Notes under the pieces: model-generated | Seen by the model: the letters and a program-made list of their open reading frames with translations, nothing else | Databases searched by the model: none | What the model was told of the DNA's origin: nothing | Translations under genes and position numbers: made by a program | In this document: positions 7,366 to 15,174 of the stretch, piece after piece | How the letters are laid out: every line of letters starts with the position of its first letter | Position numbering within the stretch: the first letter of the stretch is position 1 | Assembly (NCBI GenBank): GCA_946479395.1 | Contig: CAMLFV010000020.1 | Span: 1-19,187, forward strand | Length of the DNA: 19,187 nt | From: an uncultured Flavobacterium sp. | GTDB lineage: Bacteria > Bacteroidota > Bacteroidia > Flavobacteriales > Flavobacteriaceae | Reading direction: 5' to 3'

Positions 7366-8364
7366 TTAGTGAGATTGATTCATTAAATCTTCAATTTTTT
7401 TCATTTGTTTAATCAAATCTGTCCAAGATAAACTATCTCCAACAATCATATTTTGTTGCATGATTTTATAATCGGCCTCCCATTGAGCAATTATTTCATC
7501 AGGTGGTAGAATACTCAATTTTCCTTTTTCGTGATTGGAGTAATCGACACCTCGTAAAGGCGTAACCTTTTTACGATGCTCCACTATGGTTTCAAACAAC
7601 TCATTATCAGCAAGAGCTAGTTCTCCAAATCCAGCAACCATCATTTTATCTAAATCGTACAAATGACGCGTCAATCGGTCGGTTCTAATTATATCTATCG
7701 GTTTTGAAAATTCTTCATGTAATAATAAAACCTTCTCTATAAATGTTCGTGTTGGTACAACCACCTGTACATCAAATCCATCCGATGTAAAGGGTAATTC
7801 TTTGTAATTTTCATCAATAAACGAAAGGATGTTTTTAGTTTCAGCTGGTTCTATTAACGATCTTGCTCCCATTTCTAACAATACTCTTTGTTGAATATAA
7901 GGATTGGTCATTGGAACTACAGATTGATAATACACTTCCAATGTATTCGGGTCGCTGGTATCATCAACTTTATCATTATATCGTATTACATATTGGTCAC
8001 GATGAATGCCCAATTGATCCAATTGATGCATCAATTCTTCTCTAAATTCATTGATAATAAATGAACCCGATGCTTTTCTTAGTTTTTTGATTTTCGTACC
8101 TGAATCCAAGTCGTCAAAACCTAACAAATGTCGATCTATGATTAAATCAATATCTTCTGAAAAGCGATCAATGATATGATAGGCTTTACTTAAAGAAGTA
8201 CCTCCTTTAAAAATAATGGAATCTGCATATTGAGATTGAAAGATAGCTTTCAATAAAATACACACCCACCAATCCTTTTCTACAACAAATGCAGGCAAAC
8301 CTTTGGCTATACCTGTTTGTTCTAAAACTTGTATCTTTTGTTCTGTTGATAGGTTAATCCACAT
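7366..8364 (-). CDS. abiEii: AbiEii/AbiGii-family nucleotidyltransferase toxin
   Basis: The 332-residue protein belongs to the DNA polymerase beta-like nucleotidyltransferases. GGTSLSKAY at 54-62 and EDID with D71 and D73 form the nucleotide- and metal-binding site, preceded by VVEKDWWV (27-34). The later ARSLIEPAETK and TRHLYDLDKM segments match the conserved C-terminal motifs of the family. AbiEii is the toxin of abortive-infection type TA systems. Studied members transfer nucleotides, some to tRNA, and stop growth on phage infection. I chose ATG at 8362-8364 (MWINLSTEQK) because homologues start at this point and the longer frame to 8418 runs far into the antitoxin gene. It overlaps the antitoxin stop by 11 bases, so translation is probably coupled. 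Confidence 0.93.
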   Translation of the reverse strand: MWINLSTEQKIQVLEQTGIAKGLPAFVVEKDWWVCILLKAIFQSQYADSIIFKGGTSLSKAYHIIDRFSEDIDLIIDRHLLGFDDLDSGTKIKKLRKASGSFIINEFREELMHQLDQLGIHRDQYVIRYNDKVDDTSDPNTLEVYYQSVVPMTNPYIQQRVLLEMGARSLIEPAETKNILSFIDENYKELPFTSDGFDVQVVVPTRTFIEKVLLLHEEFSKPIDIIRTDRLTRHLYDLDKMMVAGFGELALADNELFETIVEHRKKVTPLRGVDYSNHEKGKLSILPPDEIIAQWEADYKIMQQNMIVGDSLSWTDLIKQMKKIEDLMNQSH

Positions 8365-8968
8365 TTTTAGAAGTTGTATATAGGTTATTGATGTGTTTCT
8401 GTATCCAAACCGGTGCATATTTTACCTGCTTTTGGACCACTTGGGAGTCGAGTTGCACTATAGAAGGCTTTATTTTTTCTATAAACTCTTCGGTTACGTT
8501 GTTTTGGCCCACCTCTTTAAACGCTTGTACAATCAAATGCAACAATTCATCTTTGATGGCAAAACTTTTAGGAACCGTTTTTTTGAATTGAATGCTACGG
8601 TTTCCTATTTTAATTTCTCGTTGCGAACCATCGGACAGATACACCGCTTTTAGAGGAACTTGTGTGGTTAGCCCCAACAAATACAAAGCGAATACACCCG
8701 TTGGGGCAATACGTGCTTTGTCGCGTTGTGCTATTTGCTTGGCTATTTCTTCCGTAGTAGGATAAAGAGTACCTAACAAAGGATCTCTTTTAGGTTTTAG
8801 ATAAATGCCTTGAGCCAAACGTTCTAATATGCCTTCATTAACCAAACGAAAAAGCGTTAAACGGATATTACCAGCTGAACCATACGCATAGAAATCTTCA
8901 GCGAAAAACATTTCGCCTAACGATGATTTTAAAATCTTTGTTTCTATTTGATTTTTAGAGGATTTCAC
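8354..8968 (-). CDS. AbiEi-like antitoxin (DUF6088 type)
   Basis: The 204-residue protein starts with a winged-helix DNA-binding domain (about residues 1-60): KILKSSLGEMFFAEDFYAY, then IRLTLFRLVNEGILERLAQG and a basic wing IYLKPKRDP. The middle (about 65-135) has ALYLLGLTTQVPLKAVYLSDG, a pattern seen in DUF6088/AbiEi proteins. The C-terminal part is helical. AbiEi antitoxins repress their own operon and block the paired AbiEii toxin. Here the gene precedes and overlaps abiEii, and a perfect 17-bp inverted repeat lies 16 bases before its ATG, which fits autoregulation. A gap of 124 bases separates it from the OLD gene, so it likely begins a transcription unit. Confidence 0.88.
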   Translation of the reverse strand: MKSSKNQIETKILKSSLGEMFFAEDFYAYGSAGNIRLTLFRLVNEGILERLAQGIYLKPKRDPLLGTLYPTTEEIAKQIAQRDKARIAPTGVFALYLLGLTTQVPLKAVYLSDGSQREIKIGNRSIQFKKTVPKSFAIKDELLHLIVQAFKEVGQNNVTEEFIEKIKPSIVQLDSQVVQKQVKYAPVWIQKHINNLYTTSKNVD

Positions 8969-8983
8969 TTGGTAATGTCATTT

Positions 8984-9022
8984 TATTTTGTAACAAATTT
9001 AGTGAAAATTTGTTACAAAATA
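8984..9022 (-). promoter_or_regulatory. Operator-promoter of the abiE module: 17-bp perfect inverted repeat over a -7 box
   Basis: TATTTTGTAACAAATTT (8984-9000) and its exact reverse complement (9006-9022) are separated by AGTGA. Each arm itself contains an 11-bp dyad TTTGTnACAAA, centred near 8992 and 9014, 22 bp apart and so on roughly the same helix face. On the minus strand TAAATTTG (9001-8994) is an exact -7 consensus, inside the left arm and spacer. Transcription would start about 20 bases before the abiEi ATG. A repressor filling both sites would cover the promoter completely. AbiEi is the obvious candidate, since studied AbiEi proteins bind inverted repeats at their own promoter. Confidence 0.8.
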
Positions 9023-9092
9023 TATTTCTTTATTCGTTCGTTTGAATGACTTATTAAAGCTTTTACTAATTGTGATTTGGTGTGTTTCATGA

Positions 9093-10838
9093 TTATTTAT
9101 GAGAAATAATGTTTTTTAAATACTTAATAATAGGAACATTATCTATCTCATTAGACGTTAAATTTGGCTGCAATACTTCTTTCCAATACAAGTTGGCATT
9201 ATAAGGTTTACCATCAGAAATTAAATAATCTTTATATCTATATTTTTCTAAAATATTTTCATCTTTATGAGCCGGCTCAAAAGTTGGTGTATTTACTTGT
9301 AATAGTCCACAAGAATAATTCTGTTTTTCATAATCAAATTTTAATTGTTGATAAATAGATTTTTGAATTCCAGATTCAAAAGGTATTAATCCATGACTGT
9401 CTAATTCTTTCAACTCTGCTTTATCGGAGTCACAAATAATATGATATTTAATATTAAATCTTGAAAATATTTTCTGAAAGAAAGGAATATTACTCACTGT
9501 ACCACAATTGACTACAAAAATATCTTTATCTGTTTCTACTTCATTGAAATATCCTCTTAAAATAATTTCTTCTGTTGGTCCTTCAATTAAAACAACTTCA
9601 TCAGCATAAAAAGATTCGCATATAAATGGGTTGAATCTTAATACTTCATTCATTTCTTGTTTTAATTCTTCTTTAGTTCTAATGTCTTTTGAATTTTTTA
9701 AAAATTCATCATTTATTTGAAATAATCGTGTTCCGTCATCATGCTTCACCATCCTAACCAATGATGATTTTTCTTTTGTTATGTCTATCATTTGAGGTGA
9801 ATGTGATGCACATAAAACCTGATATGGTGTATCAGTTTCACTAACTTTATAGATTAATGTACGCAATTGCTTCATTAATTTGGGATGAAGAAATAATTCT
9901 GGTTCTTCAAAAAGTACGATGTAATCTTTTCTGTTTTCTACTCTTTGAAACTCTTCAGCAACATCCTTCATTAACAATAATGAAAAAATAGCAGATCTAA
10001 CAGCACCATGTCCTACTCGGTCATGACTTGTTGGAATCGTTTCATCTTTCTCACCATTACTATTATGCTCAAAATGAATCGAAAAACTTTTACCTATTGA
10101 ATTCTCAGTCCATTTAGCTTTATCCTTTTCACTCAATTCAATTTTTGTATTTGGAAACAGAGATTGGAAATATTTATTTACTTCTGCTTTGTAAGATTGA
10201 ATTGATTCTGGATTATATAGTTTATCTTGTAACTCTTGAATTTTAGCTTGTGCTTCTTTTAGCTCTTGTCGTTCTTTATCTTCTAAATTAGCATTTGCTT
10301 TTTGCTTTAAAATTTCATTTATAATAGCTTCTCCTTCTGCTTCAGTAGGCATGGCTTTAATAAAAATAGGAGTCGGTAAAGCAGCTTGAAATACAGTATG
10401 TAAGCCAATTCCTCCATAGTTTTTTACTTCATATTTGCTATTAATATAATCCCAAGTGTAGTTTTCTATTTCAGGAGTAATTTTTTTTGCTGAATTTGCT
10501 TTTACTACTCTTTTAACTTTTAATAAATTATTTTCATTAAGCCATTTTTTGAGACCTTCTTTCTTATTTATAATAGCATCTTTATCAAAATCATATTCAT
10601 CTAGTTGTAATACTATTTCAAATTCAATCTCATTTTCAATATTCATTCTATAAAAATCTTCTAATGTTGCATTTGAATTCTTATAATAAAATTCATAAGC
10701 TTTTAAAAAGCTTGACTTCCCAACGTTATTTTGACCTAATAGAAAAATTGTGTTAGAATTGTTAAATTCTATAGTATTGTTTTCTAATCCACCTGCAATT
10801 CCTCGAAAGTTATTTACCCCAAAAGATATAATCTTCAT
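9093..10838 (-). CDS. OLD-family ATP-dependent nuclease (ABC-type ATPase plus TOPRIM)
   Basis: The 581-residue protein has an N-terminal ATPase of the RecF/SMC type, starting MKIISFGVNNFRGI, with Walker A GQNNVGKSS at 35-43. A helical insert with charged coiled-coil character follows (about 165-215). Walker B is VLFEEPELFLHP near 310, then VLCASHSPQMIDI (H-loop). The C-terminal TOPRIM domain has VVLIEGPTEE (near 419) and HIICDSDKAE (near 470), the metal-binding residues for DNA cleavage. OLD nucleases include phage P2 Old and the Gabija GajA protein. Neither neighbour is a UvrD-like GajB helicase, and no partner is visible, so this is best read as a stand-alone (class 1-type) OLD. It lies 20 bases after hsdS in the same direction and is probably co-transcribed with hsdM-hsdS. 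Confidence 0.92.
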   Translation of the reverse strand: MKIISFGVNNFRGIAGGLENNTIEFNNSNTIFLLGQNNVGKSSFLKAYEFYYKNSNATLEDFYRMNIENEIEFEIVLQLDEYDFDKDAIINKKEGLKKWLNENNLLKVKRVVKANSAKKITPEIENYTWDYINSKYEVKNYGGIGLHTVFQAALPTPIFIKAMPTEAEGEAIINEILKQKANANLEDKERQELKEAQAKIQELQDKLYNPESIQSYKAEVNKYFQSLFPNTKIELSEKDKAKWTENSIGKSFSIHFEHNSNGEKDETIPTSHDRVGHGAVRSAIFSLLLMKDVAEEFQRVENRKDYIVLFEEPELFLHPKLMKQLRTLIYKVSETDTPYQVLCASHSPQMIDITKEKSSLVRMVKHDDGTRLFQINDEFLKNSKDIRTKEELKQEMNEVLRFNPFICESFYADEVVLIEGPTEEIILRGYFNEVETDKDIFVVNCGTVSNIPFFQKIFSRFNIKYHIICDSDKAELKELDSHGLIPFESGIQKSIYQQLKFDYEKQNYSCGLLQVNTPTFEPAHKDENILEKYRYKDYLISDGKPYNANLYWKEVLQPNLTSNEIDNVPIIKYLKNIISHK

Positions 10839-10858
10839 AATTTTAGTGTTTCTTTAGT

Positions 10859-12094
10859 TTATAGTATTTTAGTTTTAGTTACCCCCTCCAACGTTGCCAA
10901 GCGACTTAACAACAACGCTTGAAGTTGAGTGAGTTTTTGGTTTTGTTTTACTTTGTTAATTATTTGTTCAAAAACTTGAAAAAATTTATCATTAAATAAT
11001 TTAATAATATTATAGTTATATACAATTTTTATGTTTCTAATAAAACTTAATGTAATATATTTCTGAGTACTACCATTTAGCTCGCTTTCTAAATAGATTT
11101 TAAAATCAGTACTATTTAAAAACAAGTATAAAAATGATCTAAATTCTAAATAATTAGATGTTTTTATTAATCCTAAATTCTTAATAGCAAAGTCAATGGA
11201 TTTATAAGTGACTAAATTAACAGTACCAACAGTACCTATCATTGAAACCAAAATATCTCCAAAATCAACTTTACTACGTTTATTAACTTGGATAAAATCA
11301 ATTTCAGAAATACTATATGCATTATTTAAATCAATATCAAATTTATTTATATGCATTGATGTAATCAATTTATTTCCTTCTCGTACTTCTTTTGGTGAAT
11401 CATGTGTTCCATCTTTACATTCTACAATATCTCCCAAACTCTTCAACTCCCAACCCTCAGGAATTTCCTTTTCTAATTCTTGGTTGTACACCATTGCACC
11501 GCCAGAGGATTTGTAAGGTTGTCCTTCTTCGTTCGGAAATTCAAAATCAACAAACCATTGCTTGTACAACGTTTGAGCAGTTGCTTCTAACTTCTCGCAG
11601 ATTTGTTCGTTGACTTTTATTTTGTTTTCTACCGCTTGGTATTGGGCTACAATTTCGCGCTGTTTTTCGATGGATGGAATTCTAATTTCAATTGATTTTA
11701 ATGCATCTAAACTTAATCCACCACGTACGTCTGCATCTGTATAAAACCAACATTGTCTATCAAATTTACTTCTACGAAACCAAAGCATTAAATATTCTGG
11801 AATAACCTCTTCATCTATCACTTCAAACACATCGTAAGCAGGAGAAACAATAAATGGATAATCATAGGTAGACATTGAAATTGGTAATCGTTCATCTCTT
11901 CCAACGTGCATTCTATTACATGCAAATTGATTCTTTACAACGACTTTGTATTTTTTTAAATCAACTCCAATCGTATTTGCTACAGAAGGCATAAAGAATT
12001 TATCAATATTAATTCCGTAAAGAATAGTTGCAATACCATCTACATTTTTATTAGAAATAAATTTGACAATATCTCCTAACTTTTTATAACTCAT
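10859..12094 (-). CDS. hsdS: Type I restriction-modification specificity (HsdS) subunit
   Basis: HsdS reads the bipartite recognition site for both the methyltransferase and the nuclease. The 411-residue protein has two target-recognition domains. TRD1 covers about residues 1-150 and ends at the conserved IRIPSIEKQREIVAQYQAV. The central helix follows (VENKIKVNEQICEKLEATAQ, then LYKQWFVDFEFPNEEGQPY). TRD2 runs from about 215 (EIPEGWELKSLGDIVECKDG) to about 370, before the distal helix FEQIINKVKQNQKLTQLQAL. The N-terminal TRD starts directly at MSYKKLGDIVKF, with a short lead, as is common. It overlaps hsdM by 11 bases, typical of a tight hsdMS pair. No second hsdS copy or inverted repeat that would allow specificity switching is present in the window. 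Confidence 0.95.
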   Translation of the reverse strand: MSYKKLGDIVKFISNKNVDGIATILYGINIDKFFMPSVANTIGVDLKKYKVVVKNQFACNRMHVGRDERLPISMSTYDYPFIVSPAYDVFEVIDEEVIPEYLMLWFRRSKFDRQCWFYTDADVRGGLSLDALKSIEIRIPSIEKQREIVAQYQAVENKIKVNEQICEKLEATAQTLYKQWFVDFEFPNEEGQPYKSSGGAMVYNQELEKEIPEGWELKSLGDIVECKDGTHDSPKEVREGNKLITSMHINKFDIDLNNAYSISEIDFIQVNKRSKVDFGDILVSMIGTVGTVNLVTYKSIDFAIKNLGLIKTSNYLEFRSFLYLFLNSTDFKIYLESELNGSTQKYITLSFIRNIKIVYNYNIIKLFNDKFFQVFEQIINKVKQNQKLTQLQALLLSRLATLEGVTKTKIL

Positions 12095-13643
12095 AGCCCA
12101 ACGATTTAAACACGTTTGCTACTTCTTGTTTCAAGGCTTCTTCTTGCTGAAACAAGTCTTTCAATTCGGTTTGCAACGTTTGCATTTGGGTATCGTAATC
12201 GATATTTTCGTCACGGTTGACAAACTCAATATATTTACTTGGTACCAACGAATAATCTTTTTTAAGGATCTCTTCTAAGGTTGCAGAGTAACAATATTCG
12301 GGTTCGTTCGCATAAGTCGTAGCTACATCTTTTTGTTGCCAGTTGTGATAGGTTGATGCTATCTGCTCAATATCTTGTTCAGCAAACTGAATGAACTTCT
12401 TTTCAAACGGTTCACCCTTTTGGCGTAAATCCATAAACAACACTTCACCTTCACGGTTACGATAGTTTTTCACGCCATCGTTTACTTCCACAGTGCGTTC
12501 TGTTTTATTACGGTTCAATATCCAAAGCGTTACCGAAATATCTGTAGAATAAAACATGGCTCTTGGTAAAATCACAATCGCTTCTACCAAGTCGTTTTCT
12601 ATAATTTGTTTACGGATTTTGTATTCTTCACCACCACCCGAAAGGGCACCATTGGCTAAGATAAAACCAGCGACACCGTTTTGCGACAATTTCGAAATCA
12701 TGTTCAAAATCCACGCATAGTTGGCATTGGATTTTGGAGGCACTTCGTAACCTGTCCAACGTGGATCGTCGGTTAATTCGTTTTCAGCGCGCCAATCTTT
12801 TAAGTTGAACGGCGGATTCGCCATGATGTAATCGGCTTTCAGTTCTTTATGCTGATCGTCACTAAACGTATCGGCGGCTTTATTTCCTAAATTGGCAGAA
12901 ATCCCACGAATGGCTAAGTTCATTTTTGCCAGTTTAAAGGTGGTGTTCGTTAACTCTTGTCCGTAAATGGAAATGTCTTTTTTGTTGCCTTGGTGTTTTT
13001 CAATAAACTTCAACGACTGCACAAACATACCACCCGAACCACAAGAAGGGTCATAGATTTTTCCTTTGTAGGGTTCAATCATTTCGGCAATTAAGTTTAC
13101 AATTGACTTTGGCGTATAGAATTCACCTTTCCCTTTTCCTTCGGCAATGGCAAACTTGCTCAGGAAATATTCGTACACACGCCCCACAATGTCCTGGGCT
13201 TCATCACGAAGCGTATCGATGTTGTTGATGGTATCCAATAATGCCGAAAACTTAGATTGATCCAATCCTAAGCGAGAGAAATAGTTATCCGGCAACGCAC
13301 CTTCTAACGATTTGTTGGTACGTTCTATGGTTTTAAGTGCAGTATCTACTTTTAGGGTAATATCTTCTTGTTTGGCGTTTTCAATAATGTATTCCCAACG
13401 CGATGCTGATGGCAAATAAAATACATTTTCTGCCTGATAAAATTCCGGTATTTCTAAGAAGGCTTCTTTTCCTTCTGCAATCAATTCTTCTCTACGTTTA
13501 ATAAATTTATCGCTTGCAAACTTTAAAAAGATCAAACTTAATACTACATGTTTATATTCAGATGGTTCTACTGAACCACGTAATTTATTGGCAGAATCCC
13601 ATAGGATTTCTTCGGTACTTTTTGTTTGGACTTTTTTAGCCAT
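12084..13643 (-). CDS. hsdM: Type I DNA adenine methyltransferase (HsdM) subunit
   Basis: The 519-residue protein methylates adenine N6 within the HsdS-defined site, protecting host DNA. An N-terminal helical domain (about 1-165) starts with EEILWDSANKLRGSVEPSEYKH. The Rossmann methyltransferase core has GEFYTPKSIVNLIAEMI, the SAM-binding motif DPSCGSGGMF from D198, and catalytic NPPF at 276-279. EGEVLFMDLRQKGEPFEKKF and a helical C-terminus complete the family layout. All key residues are intact. It is the first gene of the minus-strand defence cluster, with a promoter-like box 24 bases before its ATG, and overlaps hsdS. Confidence 0.97.
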   Translation of the reverse strand: MAKKVQTKSTEEILWDSANKLRGSVEPSEYKHVVLSLIFLKFASDKFIKRREELIAEGKEAFLEIPEFYQAENVFYLPSASRWEYIIENAKQEDITLKVDTALKTIERTNKSLEGALPDNYFSRLGLDQSKFSALLDTINNIDTLRDEAQDIVGRVYEYFLSKFAIAEGKGKGEFYTPKSIVNLIAEMIEPYKGKIYDPSCGSGGMFVQSLKFIEKHQGNKKDISIYGQELTNTTFKLAKMNLAIRGISANLGNKAADTFSDDQHKELKADYIMANPPFNLKDWRAENELTDDPRWTGYEVPPKSNANYAWILNMISKLSQNGVAGFILANGALSGGGEEYKIRKQIIENDLVEAIVILPRAMFYSTDISVTLWILNRNKTERTVEVNDGVKNYRNREGEVLFMDLRQKGEPFEKKFIQFAEQDIEQIASTYHNWQQKDVATTYANEPEYCYSATLEEILKKDYSLVPSKYIEFVNRDENIDYDTQMQTLQTELKDLFQQEEALKQEVANVFKSLGYEL

Positions 13644-13663
13644 GAATTTATTGATGTTTTGCG

Positions 13664-13691
13664 TAAATATACTAAATGTTAAAAAGCAAAA
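13664..13691 (-). promoter_or_regulatory. Candidate promoter of the hsdM-hsdS-OLD unit
   Basis: On the minus strand TATATTTA (13671-13664) matches TAnnTTTG at seven of eight positions. TTTTG (13691-13687) lies 15 bases upstream as a possible -33 element, although this spacing is short. The hsdM ATG is 20 bases further on. No other promoter-like element is better placed. Confidence 0.35.
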
Positions 13692-13789
13692 GAAATGAAA
13701 GCAAAGGAAAATGTTATGAGGAAACCCACAAATTGAGTATTTTATCTATAAAATTGTAAATTAAAATACGATGTTGCTAGGGAATATTT

Positions 13790-13797
13790 TATATTTG
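13790..13797 (+). promoter_or_regulatory. -7 box TATATTTG before the thioredoxin-fold gene
   Basis: TATATTTG is an exact TAnnTTTG match 23 bases before the ATG at 13821. A TTG at 13774-13776 is only 13 bases upstream, so the -33 element is unclear. The gene is divergent from hsdM, and the 177-base gap between them holds both promoters. Confidence 0.5.
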
Positions 13798-13820
13798 AAC
13801 GTTTTAATTACAACTTAAAA

Positions 13821-14792
13821 ATGCTTATGAAACTATTATTTAGTACAATAATCTTACTTTTATCAAGCATCTCATTAAATGCTCAAACAGACTGTAAAGA
13901 ATTATTGGCGCAGAAAATCAATCTATATGATGATCTAGAAAAAACACAGTTGGAACTGACAACAAACTTCTCCAAGCTTACTGATTGTGGATTAGATGAA
14001 ACGGATATGGTCTTTTTTAGTCAGCCTCCTTTTTTAGCAACATTGGTTATTGGCTGGTTAAACGAGGATTCTGAAATGGTAACCTATCAAAAGCTATTAG
14101 ATGAAATATTAAAAATGAAAGCAACGCCTGAATATAAAGAGTCCGTTACCTTTTATAATGATTTTGTAGCCTTACGCAATAAAAAAATTGATCTTGCGAA
14201 TTGGGAAACAGACAGCCAAATTCTACTAACATTGGCAAAAGACGAACGTGCCGTTGATGCCATTTATCAGGTTATTAAAGAAAATCCAGATGAATTTGAA
14301 ACTTATGGCGACATGATGGACGAATTTAATAAGCTTGCCGATTCTATGATAAGTATCAAAGAACCCTTGGAAGAAGAAACTCCTTTTTTCACTGATGCCG
14401 AAATAATTGATTTCGATGAGTTGCTTTTAACTGCACATATCTGGGGTAAACCTTTACTGATTTATTTTACCGCTTATGCAGATGTTAATTCTCGAAAAAT
14501 GGAAGAGGCTTTTTTATATGACAGTGACATACTGGATTTTTTAAATGCAAATTATTATACTGCAACATTATTTGTGGATGAGAAGAAAGAAGTTCCTGAG
14601 AAATACTTTACAAAAAATGAAAAAACAGGAAAATTAATGAAAACGTACGGAGCTTTTTATAACAAGATACAGGAAGAGCGTTTTAAAAATCAGACTCAGC
14701 CTTACTTTGCTATTGTATCTACTGACGGAAAAATTTTAAAAACACATGGTTTCACCCTAAAGAAGAAAGAATTTAAAAAGTTTTTAAAGTAG
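13821..14792 (+). CDS. Secreted thioredoxin-fold protein, DsbD C-terminus-like, lacking the CxxC
   Basis: The 323-residue protein has a signal peptide (MKLLFSTIILLLSSISLNAQ), probably cut after Ala21, so it acts in the periplasm. The middle (about 25-190) is helical with no family that I recognise. Residues about 195-323 resemble the C-terminal thioredoxin domain of DsbD-like proteins: IIDFDELLLTAHIWGKPLLI, YFTAYADVNSRKMEEAFL, FLNANYYTATLFVDEK, TGKLMKTYG, then QTQPYFAIVSTDGKIL. Related proteins have GYGCVNCRKME. Here the two redox cysteines are D221 and S224, so thiol-disulphide exchange by that site is not possible. The only cysteines near the mature N-terminus are C25 and C56. The start could also be the ATG at 13827. 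A chaperone-like or binding role is possible. Confidence 0.8.
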   Translation: MLMKLLFSTIILLLSSISLNAQTDCKELLAQKINLYDDLEKTQLELTTNFSKLTDCGLDETDMVFFSQPPFLATLVIGWLNEDSEMVTYQKLLDEILKMKATPEYKESVTFYNDFVALRNKKIDLANWETDSQILLTLAKDERAVDAIYQVIKENPDEFETYGDMMDEFNKLADSMISIKEPLEEETPFFTDAEIIDFDELLLTAHIWGKPLLIYFTAYADVNSRKMEEAFLYDSDILDFLNANYYTATLFVDEKKEVPEKYFTKNEKTGKLMKTYGAFYNKIQEERFKNQTQPYFAIVSTDGKILKTHGFTLKKKEFKKFLK

Positions 14793-14859
14793 ACGCTTCT
14801 ACCACATAGGTACATAGAAAATATAAAATTTTAATCTGTCTATATAAATACACATACTC

Positions 14860-15120
14860 TTAAAAATCGGAATCCTCTTCCTCATCTAAAAAATCAAGCT
14901 CGTCATCTTGTTGTTTATAATCATGTGCAACGCCGGGCGGGTTGAACAAACCCCAAGTGTCGGTAATAAAGTGTATATTGTTGAATGCAGCAACCCACTC
15001 TACAAACAACAATCGGAATTCTTCGATCTGCATTCGGATGATTTGGTAATATTCCACATCTTCAAAACCCAACATTTTCATGGTGTGGTACGAAACCGTT
15101 AAATCACGTGTGTGGTACAA
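14860..15120 (-). CDS. Small acidic hypothetical protein
   Basis: I do not recognise a named function. The coding frame begins with TTG at 15120, and the first ATG is 14 codons in (MKMLGFEDVEYYQI). The segment upstream of that ATG (TRDLTVSYHT) looks coding rather than random, so either TTG is the start or the 5' end has been lost. An in-frame TAG lies about 25 bases before the TTG. The protein is helical in its first half (IIRMQIEEFRLLFVEWVAAF) and then has DTWGLFNPPGVAHDY. It ends in a strongly acidic tail (DDELDFLDEEEDSDF). There is no signal peptide or membrane segment. It lies between the thioredoxin-fold gene, which it faces tail to tail, and hipA, 54 bases upstream. Confidence 0.55.
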   Translation of the reverse strand: MYHTRDLTVSYHTMKMLGFEDVEYYQIIRMQIEEFRLLFVEWVAAFNNIHFITDTWGLFNPPGVAHDYKQQDDELDFLDEEEDSDF

Positions 15121-15174
15121 TAGTGGTACATAAATAAAATGCTATATAAATATTTTTTTACAATTGCAGATTGT

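Noticed and set aside
7863..8045. Plus-strand open frames opposite abiEii and abiEi (also 8388-8653)
   Set aside because: They lie fully inside well-supported genes on the other strand, have no recognisable motifs and no promoter or start context.
9093..10838. Gabija system
   Set aside because: GajA-like architecture is present, but no UvrD-like GajB is adjacent, so the full two-gene system cannot be claimed.
10859..12094. Phase-variable hsdS locus
   Set aside because: Only one hsdS with two ordinary TRDs, no second or partial copy, no recombinase and no long inverted repeats in the window.
14789..14802. GTAGA-CGCT-TCTAC hairpin at the stop codon of the thioredoxin-fold gene
   Set aside because: The stem is 5 bp, overlaps the stop codon, and has no T-run; too weak to call.
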